Of a stretch of DNA of 64,000 bases, positions 35,319 through 49,059 are shown one piece after another. Position numbers and translations under genes: made by a program. Position 1 is the first letter of the stretch. The number at the start of each line of letters is the position of its first letter. The stretch comes from Iris pallida (taxonomy: Eukaryota; Streptophyta; Magnoliopsida; Asparagales; Iridaceae), in the NCBI GenBank assembly GCA_029216955.1, contig JANAVB010005598.1:653641-717640 (forward strand), written 5' to 3'. A model generated the notes under the pieces. The model was given only the letters and a program-made list of their open reading frames with translations. It made no database searches and was not told the origin of the DNA.

Positions 35319-36594
35319 CTAAAACGTGTCACGATCCGCACCCGCTAAAAGGGCACGTAACGCGACAATGTCCAGCCCTCACCGAAAAATCGGCATGGAA
35401 CGCTGTAGATTTTTCTACTCTAAACAGTTTATATATATAACAAAAACCTATCGAGAATATGGTCAACTCCGAATGGAGGACAAGCAATGAATATATATAT
35501 GAGAACTCAATCATGACTCTAAGATAACAAAGTAAAGACTGAAATGAAAAGACAACAAGACGATAAAATAATATATAACCTGTCAAGTCCAACACAAAGA
35601 ATATATACAGTCCAAGTCTCTAATACAGTCCAAATAATAACAGTCTCAAAAGTAGCTGGAGACAATGTCCAGTACAAAAGACCTACTCTAACTAAGTAAT
35701 AGGTAGGGTCTCGTCAGGCGGGGCTAACCCCTGCTGGACCAAAGTCTCCAAGTGTATGCCTACTACGTCATCCGGACCGTAGTAGGTACTTTAGTCTCCC
35801 TCATCTGCATCTGTAATATTTTTAACATATCCTGTCAGGATGGAACGAGTACAATCCACTAACAATATTTCATAAGATATGACAAAAGCTATAATATGTA
35901 AATAGAGAGTATATACAAGAAAACCATGGAATATACATGTGAGAATCATGGCAAGGTAAGCTGTAAATCTAGAGCTAGAGCAAGGCAAGTAAACTGATCA
36001 TAGCATGTACAAGAATCAAGAATCATATATCTAGGTGTGTGAATACTAGCTACAACATGTGGCCGGATTGGGTCTTGCACAAGGTCTACTGGCCTGGTTA
36101 ATCATACGTGGAGTGTATGATTAACACTCACAAGGTCTACAAGTGTAACAAGGTGGATAATGACCACATGTCTACACTAATACTCCCCGTCCCCGACTGG
36201 TAGAGTGGATCCAAACAAGACACGTCACGACGCGAGATTCTACGAGAAGGGAGCAAGTCTCCTCGAGAATTGGCGTCCATGTACTGCACAAGAACTACAA
36301 GGGGGCTTGCACAAGACATACCAAGATAACAAGGAATAACACCTCATGTCGGGATCCATGAATACCAACCCGTGTGACCAATGTGTCGAGAACAAGCATA
36401 TCTACACTAATTACATGGATTATATCAATCAGCATAAATTGGAAAAGTGTCAGAGAATGTACTCGCCTGAAATATGATATGGTACGTCAACCGAAGCAAA
36501 TACAGCGTCTCGAGGACCTATAGAGAACAAGACGTATCAATACTATGTTTAGGAAATGAAATCAAATTAATTTGAATCCTATTAAGTCATTCTA

Positions 36595-36915
36595 GGTCAA
36601 GGCATGTCAAACTAGATTGTACGGGGTCAAACTAAGTCATATTAGGTCTAACTGGGTCAAACTGGGTCAATGCAAGTCAAACGGAATCAATCGGGATCGA
36701 TTTGAGTCAACAGTTGACTTTTTGGTCAACCGGTCAACTCTGGTCAACCGTGGTCAACTGTGGTCAACCCTAGGTCAACTCTAGGTCACTGGTGACTAAC
36801 AGTTGACTTTCGGTCAACTGCACAAGTCTAATGAAATTTGGGACTAAATTAGGTAAAGTGTTGACCCATAGTTGACTTTTGGCCTAAAAAGTCAACCGTG
36901 GTCAACCGGAGTCAA
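36595..36915. promoter_or_regulatory. TTGAC (W-box core) cluster, A 5' LTR
   Basis: Second copy of the cluster at 27833-28152. As the 5' LTR drives transcription, this is the copy that could confer WRKY control. Confidence 0.5.
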
Positions 36916-37684
36916 GACTAGGTCTAGACGGCTATTTCTACCCATTACCAACCCATACAATTCATATCCAAGTCCATCGTGGACTTCGGAACTCATTTCT
37001 TGGCCATAGGCCAAATTTCTATTTTACCCTTAAAAAGGGCAAAATTCCAACTTCGGCGACTATCTAGTTAGCCTACCTACGCTTGATATTTTGACCCGAT
37101 CTCCCCAGGATAGTAAGGTACTAGCCTATAGGTATATTATCTACCAAAATACTTAGGTAAAGTGGACGTCTAGTCCACCTTACGGCCCGTTGCCAAAATC
37201 ATAAATATTTCAAGATACGCACCGATACGGCACGATACCGGCGCCCTACGACTCTGATTCCCACTCGGGAGCCTACCCGTAAAATCTAAATCATGTATTC
37301 TTGCCCCACGCCAAGTTTCAACTCAATTCGATACTCTGAGCTCCGTTTTGCCCTCTAACTCGGTTTTCCTCTATTTCTATTCTAGCTTTCTTCCTATTCT
37401 TCTAACTTCTTCCAATCTTTCCTCCTAACCTCTAATTCTTTTCTAACTTCTCATTCCATAATCTTCTTCTACTCTTCTCTACGATTCTAACCATACATAA
37501 TACATATATATATATATATCTATATATATACATATATGTATAGGTGAAAGGGGGGGTTAAATATGCTTAAAGGGGGAAAAGGGGGGGGGATAGCTGCTGT
37601 TTGCAGCAGCTATTTGCAGCTGCTGCTGCTGCCTTCATTCTTCTTCTACTTCACTTCTTCATCTCTTCCTCCTCTCTACTTCTA

Positions 37685-38252
<568 letters not shown>

Positions 38253-38905
38253 CATTTAATATAAACCCCCAAATAATTCCTTAATCCTAGATTCTAGGGA
38301 ATCCTACAAAATTTATGGGCAAATGGTAGAGAATTTCATTCCCTACAATTAATGTGAAGACATTAAATGGGAAAGAGGAATTTATTAGGGTTTAAATGCA
38401 TACCTAAGTTCTTGGAGAGGGAGAGAGAAAGCTTGGAAAGAAAAAAGAATTTTGAAAGAGAGAGAGAGAGAAACTTAATGAAGAAGAAAGAGGGGGGGGG
38501 AAGCCTTGTCATGGCCGGCCACCTCCTTGGGGGTTATTGGGTTGGGATCCAATAAGCCCCCAACCCATTTGACTTGGTTTGGGTTTAAATGAATTCGGTT
38601 TGGTTCGGTTTGTTTCGGTTTAGATCTAACTAACCAAATTAGCCTCTAAAATGACTAATTAAGCCATGGAAGTTTGGTTAATAATTTCTAGCCTAATTAT
38701 GATAGTATGTGGGCTAAGTCCAGCTAGTATGGGGGTCCCACTAGGGTCCAGGCTACCCGGGTCTCCAATTTGAGTCCGAATTGGATAAAATCCAAACCAA
38801 CCCAAATAAATCCCAAAAAATCACATAAAATAAATAAAAATTCCTAAAAATTATATAACTTAAAAAATGACAAAAATACTCCTAATTTGAAAACTGGGGG
38901 TGACA

Positions 38906-39997
38906 TTGGCTAGGGGCCCAGTCACAAGTCGTGTTTCACAAATTAGTGTCTTAGCGTTTTAGCCTAGTGTAAAAACTAAGTTATTGCATTTATTTCTACA
39001 GTGACGAGTTACCGAACATCTATAGCACTTTTATCGCATCTTGTTTTGCTTTGCATTGCTAGAGGCAAGTACTTTCTACAAACTCTACATACTGTTACAT
39101 AAATGAACTGCTAATCCAACCATGTTAAATGCTAATCCTTGGGGTAGCAAGTTAAAATATCACATATTGTACTTTCCATTACTACCATGCTTAGAACAGT
39201 CTTTATGTATCTCTCACATGATTAGAATATGGGTTATGGAGAAACTGTTAGTAGCGTACGTGATCATGCCCCCTTACTCGTACGTACCGAGAAAGATTAA
39301 TATTTTATATGTATACCTTGTCGTAGGCGCACCAGCTGTATTTGTACGTATGTACATCTATAGCTTGTTTTACTTGTACGGAAGTATATTTTATATACTT
39401 GTACCACAGTACATTTTATACCTATTGACGATCATGTACCTGCTACAGTTTTAAACATTACATATACATCTGTCTCTATGATATATGTGTTCTTGCCATG
39501 ATAGATTGTGTGATGCCATGTTTCCAGTTATTTCCTCTTATGTTCATGTTTCATATGCTAGTTTGCTAGATTCAGTACTTGCTCCCGTCCTGACAGGATA
39601 ACGTTGTAGGTGTCCTTACTGAGGAGGAGTTACTCTGCGACACATATTATGGAGTTACTGCCAAGGACCCGGCTTTGCTTTACGAGGATGTTCCTGCAGG
39701 GAACTTCGCCTAGTTGTCTTTTGTTTTTAGACTTTTGAGAGTAGTCATGTATTTAGACTACGTATTTTTGTAACTGGACATGTATCCAGTTTTACATTTC
39801 AGACTTATACTTTGAACATTTTACTATATGAGACAACTTTTGTGTTTGGAGTATTTATGACTTATATTCACTTATAGAACTGTTAGCACATTTTAGTCTT
39901 ATCATGTTGTCTTTAGAACAACTTACTACGTTTTATATCAAACGTAGGCTGGGCATGACTCGGCCTGGCCCAACAATTTGGGTAGCGGGTCGTGACA
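38906..39997 (+). repeat. Y 5' LTR, segment 3
   Basis: Matches 47318-48412 of the 3' LTR and ends GGGTCGTGACA. It resumes exactly where segment 2 left off. Confidence 0.88.
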
Positions 39998-40006
39998 TGT
40001 TTTTAG

Positions 40007-40024
40007 TGGTGGCCCATGCAGATC
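40007..40024 (+). other. Y primer-binding site, tRNA-Ile type
   Basis: TGGTGGCCCATGCAGATC lies 9 nt after the 5' LTR and differs by one base from the B site. Confidence 0.6.
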
Positions 40025-40244
40025 CTGACTAAATTGTTTGGTTACGTTATTGTACCAAGCATGCCTGCAATTAGGAACTTAAGGTAATTAGACAACATTA
40101 AGAATGACGCTTAGAACACCTAGAGGAATGCTAGGATTGCAACATAGGAAATACATCACATGCTTGCTATTATAATTAGACTTTCTTGCCTATGATTGCT
40201 TACTTTAAATAAGTCCTTATAAGTCCTTTTTATTTTTTTATTAG

Positions 40245-41933
40245 ATGGTGCTTACTCGTTCGTCCCAGTATGTTACACATGATAATGGTGAACTCCCTAT
40301 CCAGTCAGCTGACCAGTTGACTGATACACCCCCACCTCTACCTACCACACTCTCCCACTCCACAGATCCACGGACCCAGATGCCTCCACCACCTTCCACA
40401 TCCCAGTCCCAGCAGGCCCCGATACTTCCACCACCCCCTATCATCATACCTACCCAGGCTTCCGTCACACTCGACGGGAACCAGCTGCTCACTATGATCC
40501 AGGGGTTCCTAACAACCCATCAGGAGCAGACTGCCCTACTCCGCCAGAGCATGGAGCGTTCTGAGGAACGTCCCGTGGTCCCACCACCTGTAGAGCCACG
40601 GCAGAGAGCGGGGACAATCAAGGACTTCATGGGTCTGAATCCCAAGGAGTTCTCAGGGACTGAGGGCATAGTAGTAGCAGATGACTGGCTAGATTCGGTA
40701 GAAAGGAAGCTCCTTGGAGTTAGGATGCCGGGTGACCTCCAGGTCGAGGCAGCGAGATTTCTGCAGATAGACTTGGCAGGAGTCTGGTTCCAGAATGAGC
40801 CGCTATTTGCGAGAGGGGGAGCCACTTAGGATCAGTTCAAGACCCAGTTCAAGAAAAAATTCTTCTCGACCACTGCTAGAGTAGCCATGGGGCTACGATT
40901 CCAGAATATCCAGCAGGAGAACCGTTCTGTTGACGAGTACGCGACAGAGTTTAGTCGCCTGAGCCGTTTTGCTCCTAGTCTGGTTGCAGATTCAGAGAAG
41001 ATGACCCGTAGGTTTTGCCATGGTCTAGTTCTAGACATCGGCATTCTTATAGTGGCGAACGGTACGACTGACTACTACCAGAGCCTAGAGTTGGCCCGGA
41101 GCATCGAGGAGCGTCTTCTGTCTAGCAAGAGGCCGGCTTTTGTACATCATGAGGGACCGTCCAAGCGTCAGGCTTTCCAGCAGAGAGCACCGACGCCGCC
41201 CCGGCAGACTTATCGTCCCCCTATACCGCATCATCACACCCCGCCAGTTAGAGCCCCGGGACCCCGACTTCAGCAGCAGCAGCCGAAGGGAGTTATATGT
41301 TCTTTCTGCAGAAGACCAGGGCATGATTACTCCATCTGCAGGAAGAGGTTGAAGCAGTACTTAGTTTGTGGGTCTGCCACCCACATGATACGGGAATGCC
41401 CAGTAGCCAAGGGACCTAGAGGACCACTTTCGACTCAGCAGCAGAGGTTTGGGCAGCATCTGCAGCAGCAGAAGGGACCTCAGGGGAAGGTTTATAGTCT
41501 AGCTCTTGAGCCGGAGTCGGAGCAGGTTTCAGAGCCAGATTACTTAGATGACGTCATCACAGGTCATATTTATTTACATACTTTTCTAGCTGTATGCTTG
41601 TTTGATTCTGGTGCATCTCATAGCTTCCTATCATCAGAGTTTATGCATAAACACCACCTAGTAGCTACACCTACTGCGAAGATTAGTAGAGCGATGACGG
41701 AAGGAGGACCAGTGCCTATTAGATCTATCTATAGATGTTCTATTTTTATAGCCGGGAGAGAGTTCAGGGGACGATTCTTTGTGATGCCACTCCCCAGTTA
41801 TGATATCATATTAGGGATGGACTGGCTTAGCTATGCCCATGCATATATAGATTGTCATGAGGGTAGTATTTTGTTCAGTCCCCCAGGCACAGCACCATTC
41901 AGTGTCAGAAGGACAGGGCCGGAGATCAGCTAG
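40245..41933 (+). pseudogene. Element Y gag and protease pseudogene
   Basis: ATG 40245 (MVLTRSSQY) follows a pyrimidine tract ending in AG. A Pro-rich N terminus, gag domain (FSGTEGIVVADDWLD, EYATEFSRLSRFAP), one intact zinc knuckle CSFCRRPGHDYSIC and a degenerate second one (CGSATHMIREC) lead to protease ([12 protein letters not shown]). TAG at 40827-40829 replaces the Trp that A has in HTWTEF; TAG at 41931-41933 ends the frame, and pol continues in another frame from about 41990. Confidence 0.85.
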
Positions 41934-41995
41934 AGCCGAACTGTTGTGCGACAGTTGGGGACGTAGCACCGCCACACCCTATCATCAGGGAGTTT

Positions 41996-44900
41996 ATGGA
42001 TGTATTCCCAGAGGATCTTACAGGGCTTCCGCCTGACAGAGATGTGGAGTTCACCATAGATTTAGTGCCGGGTTCATCACCAGTATCCCGGGCTTGCTAT
42101 AGAGTGAATCCCAAGGAGGCAGTAGAGATGAAAGAGCAGATTGATGACCTGTTGAAAAAGGGTTTCATTCGATCCAGTGCTTCTCCATGGGGAGCGCCAG
42201 TGCTCTTTGTACCTAAGAAGGATGGTACAGTCCGGTTGTGTATTGACTATCGGGCCTTGAATGCCATCACCATCAAGAACAAATATCCTCTGCCCAGGAT
42301 AGATGATTTGTTCGACCAGTTGAACGGGGCGAAGGTGTTTTCCAGGATAGATTTGAGATCCGGATACCACCAGGTGAAGGTTAGGACAGCAGACATCCAG
42401 AAGACGGCGTTCAACACGAAGTACGGGCAGTACGAGTTTCTGGTGATGCCATTTGGTCTCACAAATGTGCCAGCTATCTTTATGAATCTGATGAATAAGA
42501 TATTTCACCAGTATCTGGATAAGTTCGTCGTAGTATTTATCGACGATATCCTGATATACTCGAAGACGCCGGAGGAGCATGCAGAGCACTTACGGATAGT
42601 TTTTGGGATCCTGAGGCAGGAGAGATTGTTTGTCAAATTGCTGAAGTACGAGTTCTTTTTAGACCGAGTGGAGTTTTTCGGCCATGTAGTCACTGGAGAT
42701 AGAATCTCGGTAGATCCCAGGAAGATTGCTGCAGTTGAGATATGGAAGGCTCCGATGTCAGTTTCAGAGATTATGAGCTTTCTGGGTTTAACAGACTATT
42801 ATAGAAAGTTCGTCCAGGACTTTGCTAGGATAGCTGAACCCATGACGAAGCTGACGCGGAAGGATGCAAAGTACATCTGGTCAGAGGACTGCCAGGCAGC
42901 GTTTGAGGAGCTGAAGAGGAGGCTGACGACCGCTCCAGTTTTGACATTACCTTCAAGTTCTGGAGGTTTCACCATATACAGTGATGCTTCTGGGAAGGGG
43001 CTAGGATGTGTCCTATAGCAGCATGGGAAAGTGATTTCTTATGCATCTAGGCAATTGCGGACTCATGAGAGGAATTATCCTACCCATGACCTAGAGTTAG
43101 CTGCGGTGATCTTTGCACTCAAATTATGGAAACATTACTTATACGGAGAGCGTATGGAAATCTTTACTGACCACAAAAGCTTGAAGTATGTGTTCACGCA
43201 GAAAGAGCTGAACATGAGGCAAAGACGATGGTTGGAGTTGATGAAAGACTTCGACATCAATTTAAGTATCACCCCGAGAAGGCAAGTATGGTGGCGGATG
43301 CGCTGAGTAGGCATCCGATGGCATGGTACCTGATGACTGATCGGCATTTGCGAAAGGATCTGGAGAAGCTCGGTATCGAACTAGTTCGGCCAGGATCAGT
43401 GATGCAGATGATGGCGCTTGACATTTAGTCAGGTTTGATGGAGCAGATCCGGAAGGCACAGTCTACAGATGAGAGCCTTTGCAGACTTCGAGCCCAGGCG
43501 TTAGCTGGATTGCTGGATGACTTCACTATAGCAGAGGATGGATCCTTGAGGCATGGCAGCTGATTGTGCATGCCGAAGGGAGAGCTGGTAGAGGCAGTCT
43601 TGCAGAAGGCGCACCGATCGAGATATTCTATTCACCCTGGTGCTAACAAGATGTACCGTGACTTGCGGGAACATCTTTGGTGGCACGGGATGACGAGGGA
43701 TGTATCACGTTTCATCTCGAGATGCCTAGTTTGCCAGCAGGTCAAGGCGGAGCGCCAGAGGCCAGCTGGTTTGTTGCAGCCGTTATCTATTCCCGAGTGG
43801 AAGTGGGAACATATTACGATGGACTTCGTCTCAGGGCTTCCTCGTTCCCAAGAAAGGAAGGATGCCATTTGGGTCATCGTGGACAGGCTGCGAAGTGTGC
43901 GCACTTCATACCCTTCAAGGTAGGGCTTTCCACAGAGAAGTTGGCGGAGCTATACATGCAGCAGATAGTTTGCCTACACGGAGTGCCGGTGAGCATCGTG
44001 TCGGACAGAGACAGCAGATTCACATCCCACTACTGGAGGTGCTTGCAGGAGGAGTTGGACAGTAGGCTCAAGTTCAGTACGACGTACCACCCACAGACAG
44101 ATGGGCAGTCCGAGAGGACGATACAGACACTGGAGGATATACTGAGGACCTGCGTGCTGGACTTCGGAGGATCATGGGAGAGCCATCTGCACTTGGTAGA
44201 GTTTTCATACAATAACAGCTACCAAGCCAGTATCGGTATGTCTCCTTTCGAGGCGCTTTATGGACGACGATGCCGCACACCACTCTTTTGGGATGATGTC
44301 GGAGACAAAGTTATGCTTGGGCCAAAGATGATCAAGGATGCAGCAGAGAAAGTCGGGATGATCAGAGACAGGCTCAGAGTAGCTCAGGATAGGCAGAAAC
44401 ACTGGGCCGATGCTAGTCGCAGGCCGATGGAGTTCGCAGACGGTGATATGGTGCTAGTAAAGATATCACCTACTAGAGGGACGATCCGGTTCGGATGAGG
44501 AGAAAAACTGAGCCCCAGATACATCGGGCCGTTCGAGGTACTTGGCAGGATCGGAGAGGTAGCTTACAGGGTTGCACTTCCACCCAACCTAGCAGGAGTT
44601 CACGATGTCTTTCACGTATCTCAGCTGAGGAGGTATGTTCCGGACCCCAGTCATGTGCTAGATCATTCAGAGTTGGAGGTCGGACCGAGCCTTACAGTTT
44701 CTGAGCAGCCAGTGGAGATATTAGACAAGAGAAAGAAGAGGCTGAGGAACAAGGTTATATCCTTAGTACGAGTAGCTTGGAGCCGTCACTCTCCAGGTGA
44801 ATCTACTTGGGAGAGGGAAGTCGGACAAGAGGGAGAGATACCCTTACCTATTCGATCCAACCGCTGCGAGGGAACCACCCGTTCCCGCTTGATACCTTAG
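41996..44900 (+). pseudogene. Element Y pol pseudogene
   Basis: Reverse transcriptase ([19 protein letters not shown] at 42536-42547), RNase H (YSDASGKG), integrase zinc finger (H-x-H near HRSRYSIHPG, CLVCQQVK), core (MDFVSGLPRS, DRDSRF, HPQTDGQ) and chromodomain-like end (EILDKRKKRLRNK to STWERE). Stops: TAG 43016-43018 (Gln/Met position), TAG 43426-43428 (Gln in A and B), TGA 43561-43563 (Arg in A and B). Frameshifts near 43265, 43890 and 44495. Dead polyprotein gene of the same clade as A and B. Confidence 0.87.
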
Positions 44901-45017
44901 AGGTTAGTTTCGATCGCAGCCTTAGTCATTTTGTTGCATTGCTTGCTATGTTAGAATATTGTAGGGTCTTCAATCCTTGTGAATTTCGAGGACAAAATTT
45001 TTCAAGGAGGGAAGACT

Positions 45018-46167
45018 TGTAAGTCCCTGTTTTTCAAATTTTAGTTAATTAAATGTTAAATTAATGTCATTTTTTAGCCTTAAAATGATTATTAGGATTT
45101 TTAGGAATTTTTCTAGAATTTTTAAATGATTTTTAAATAAGTTTTATATATTAAAATATCAATTTGCAATTTTCTAAAATATTTTAAATGACTTTTGTAA
45201 TTAATTAGATTGTTTAAATATCATTTTGTAAATATTAAAATTGTTTTAATATGGTTTTATAATTTTTAAAATTATTTTTATATCAGTTTGTAATTATTAA
45301 ATTGTTTTAAAGTGTGGAGTGCAAATTCTTATTTGCACTTAGACTCTGTTAGAGGCCTACTGTAAATTCCTAAAGACTAGGGGCCTAGATGCAATTCCGA
45401 CGTTAACCCCCCCCCCCCTCCCCCCCTCCTCCACGACCGATCGGCCACCTGGCCCGACGACCCGCCGCCTTTCCCGGCCGACCAACCGCCTTGACCGACC
45501 TATAAAACCCCCCTCTTTCTTCCCCAGATCGAGCCCTAATCCTAAACCACCACCACGACCGCCCCCGACCACCGTAGACTTTCGTCTCCGGCGAAAACCC
45601 TAGTCCTAAACCCTAACTCCGGCCATCTCCTTCGCCCAGCCCCACCGTCGACATCCACAGCCCACAACCACCACCAGCTGCTTCGCCTCGACGAGACGAC
45701 CCCAGCGCCACCGGAGCGCCGCCGTCACGACGCCTCCTCCGCCGTCCACAGCTCCCGAAACCCCTCTGAGAAGTCAGACACGTACGTGTCAGTTTGTTTT
45801 CGTGTCATTTTGTGTCTCGAATTCACATGGGTGACTCGCCAGGACACGGGTGATCCTTGGGTAAGCTTGGACACGGCCGAATTATTTCGTGCGTGTCGTG
45901 CATAGCACGGACACACGGACTCCTGTATCCCAAACTTTCAGGACACAGAATTATTTATTATTTTTTTATGTATAATTAATTCAAAACCTAAATAAATTAA
46001 ACTAAACCCTAATCCTAACACAACCCTCGAGCTGACCCCTTGGCCAGCCCGACCCGACTTAAACCCCCCCCCCCCCCCCCCCCGCGCTCTGGCTCGAGTT
46101 CGAGCCCCCTTACTGCTGTGTTTAATTCTTTTTCTTTTCCTTTTCCTTTTTCTTTTCTGTTTTCTGT

Positions 46168-46250
<83 letters not shown>

Positions 46251-46332
46251 CATATATTTGTATATATATATATGTATATGCTGTATATTAGCAGTATTTT
46301 TATATATGTATATATATTTCTATAGTTAGTAA

Positions 46333-46396
<64 letters not shown>

Positions 46397-48412
46397 ATTT
46401 ATATACATATATGTATATATGTATATATTTTCATGTGTATATATATTATTATATATATATATTAATATATATGTATACAATTTTGTATATGTATATATAC
46501 TTTACAATTAAGTATTTTCTTATATATATATATGTACTTTTAACATAGGTATGTATGTATGTATTCATTTTGTATAATTTTACCTTATTATAATATTAAT
46601 ATTTAATTTGCACTTTTTACCAATTTTTATTTTTGTATATTTAAATTATTGCAACCATTTGGTGTCCAAGCCTAGCATAGATTTTTGGGCCCAAATGTAT
46701 TTTCACACATTCAAGACCTGTACAAGTCATATTGGACTTGATTCATGGCCTTGGGTCCTGTATTTGAACTTTGGTTCAAATTATGTACATGGACAAAATA
46801 CGCAGATAATTAATTATTTAATTTCAATTGTGTGCAATGCTGTTTTTGATTTTCTAAAAATACTTAAAGTACTATTAAAATTCTGGAAAAATAGTATTTA
46901 GATACTATGTTAATTTAGCTAATTTATTATAATTTTTATAGTATTTAATTTACTATTTTTCCACTAGTTTGGCATATGAAACCAAAACTCATTTTCTGTA
47001 TACTTAGGAAAACTGATTTTTATAAAATACTTGTACTGGTTAATAAATTCTAGAAAAATTATAATAAATTTATATAATTAGCAAAGATCATTTTGGTACT
47101 TTATTTTATGTAAAAATAAGGTTTTTGTCTATCTCAAAAATTGTTAAAACACAGTGGTCATTTTATTTATTTATTGATTAATTACAACTTATAACTTTTT
47201 GTGTTACTTTTAGTTTTAGCCGTGTTGAACCTCACCCCTCACTAGTGTAAAGATCCTAGAAAGTTAGTTAAAGTAGTGTGTCACCCCACATTGGTCTCCT
47301 ATGCCAAAGTCATTATTTTGGCTAGGTGCCCAGTCACAAGTCGTGTTTCACAAATTAGTGTCTTAGCGTTTTAGCTTAGTGTAAAAACTAAGTTATTGCA
47401 TTTATTTCTACAGTGACGAATTACCGGACATCCATAGCACTTTTATCGCAGCTTGTTTTGCTTTGCTTTGCTAGAGGCAAGTAATTTCTACAAACTTTAC
47501 ATACTGTTACATAAATGAACTGCTAATCCAACCATGTTAAATGCTGATCCTTTGGGTAGCAAGTTAAAATATCACATGTTGTACTTTCCATTACTACCAT
47601 GCTTAGAACAGTCTTTATGTATCTCTCACATGATTAGAATATGGGTTATGGAAAAACTGTTAGTAGCGACGTGATCATGTCCCCTTACTTGTACGTACGT
47701 ACCGAGCAAGGTTGACATTTTATATGTATACCTTGTCGTAGGCGCACCAGCTGTATTTGTACGTATGTACATCTATCGCTTGTTTTACTTGTATGAAAGT
47801 GCATTTTATATACTTGTACCACAGTATATTTTACACCTATTGACGATCACGTACCTGCTACAGTTTTAAACATTACATATACATCTGTCTCTATGACATA
47901 TGTGTCCTTGCCATGATAGATTGTGTGATGCCATATTTCCAGTTATTTTCTCTTATGTTCATGTTTCATAGGCTAGTTTGCTAGATTCAGTACTTGCTCC
48001 CGTCCTGACAGGATAACGTTGTAGGTGTCCTTACTAGGGAGGAGTTACTCTACGAAACATATTATGGAGTTACTGCCGAGGACCCGGCTTTGCTTTACGA
48101 GGATGTTCCTGCAGGGAACCTCGCCTAGTTGTCTTTTGTATTTAGACTTTTGAGAGTAGTCATGTATTTAGACTACGTAATTTTGTAACTGGACATGTAT
48201 CCAGTTTTACATTTCAGACTTGTACTTTGGACATTTTACTATATGAGACGACTTTTGTGTTTGGAGCATTTATGACTTATATTCACTTATAGAACTGTTA
48301 GCACATTTTAGCCTTATCTTGTTGTCTTTAGAACAGCTTACTACGTTTTATATCAAACGTAGGCTGGGCATGACTCGGCCTGGCCCAACAATTTGGGTAG
48401 CGGGTCGTGACA
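45018..48412 (+). repeat. Y 3' LTR, 3395 bp
   Basis: Preceded by the polypurine tract TCAAGGAGGGAAGACT. Begins TGTAAGTCCCTG, ends GGTCGTGACA. It carries a TATA box (45501-45507), telo-box motifs, a run of 20 C (46064-46083) and TA microsatellites (46168-46243, 46335-46391). It is the only uninterrupted copy and so the reference for rebuilding the 5' LTR layout. Confidence 0.9.
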
Positions 48413-49059
48413 CAGGGGAATTCAAATAAATGGGACACAAGTGGCGGACGGGTAGTAGGCTCAATGTGGGCTATGTCCATAATTGGGGCTGACAGGTTTT
48501 GGTCGACAGGGGAACCACAAATCAAGTTGGAAGATGAATGTGACACCGTGGGGTAAAATAAAATTGGGTCACGTGTCAGAAAAGTTGTGCGAAGCAAATG
48601 GAGCACTAGATGGCATGTCGGAGTGGGACACGAAGGTCATGGATGACGAGCGTCTCGAGTAGATCAAGCATGGGAAGTTGGTTTCAAGAAACTGACTGGT
48701 CTTGCGCTCCCAAATTAAAAGTCACGGTAACGTGCTAATAATGATCAAGGAAAAGAGTGGGAAAATAATTAATGATCAAATGGTCTAAATCGACCCGAAG
48801 TTCAGCGAAGCAAAAAGAGCACAAGGGAACAAGTTTGAGTGGGACACTATATACCATCATAAAGGTAATCATGTCCACTCCAAAACTCGTGGAGAAGATT
48901 TCTAGAGTTGAATATCCCTGATACTCCAAATATCAAAGGCACGAAAAAGTACACTTAAGGAAAAATAACAGAATAATTTATTTATCGAAACCAATTAATC
49001 AGAAAATAAAATAAAATAAATAAATAAAAAAAGTCAACCCGAAATTCAGGGTGCTCACA
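48413..49059 (-). repeat. Element X, LTR, second part
   Basis: Continues the LTR begun at 10559, after the TSD of Y. Ends GGGTGCTCACA, then an antisense polypurine tract (TCCTACCCACCTTATAAAAA) and TTTCGTCCTCGAAATT, the usual end of gypsy internal regions. Confidence 0.7.
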
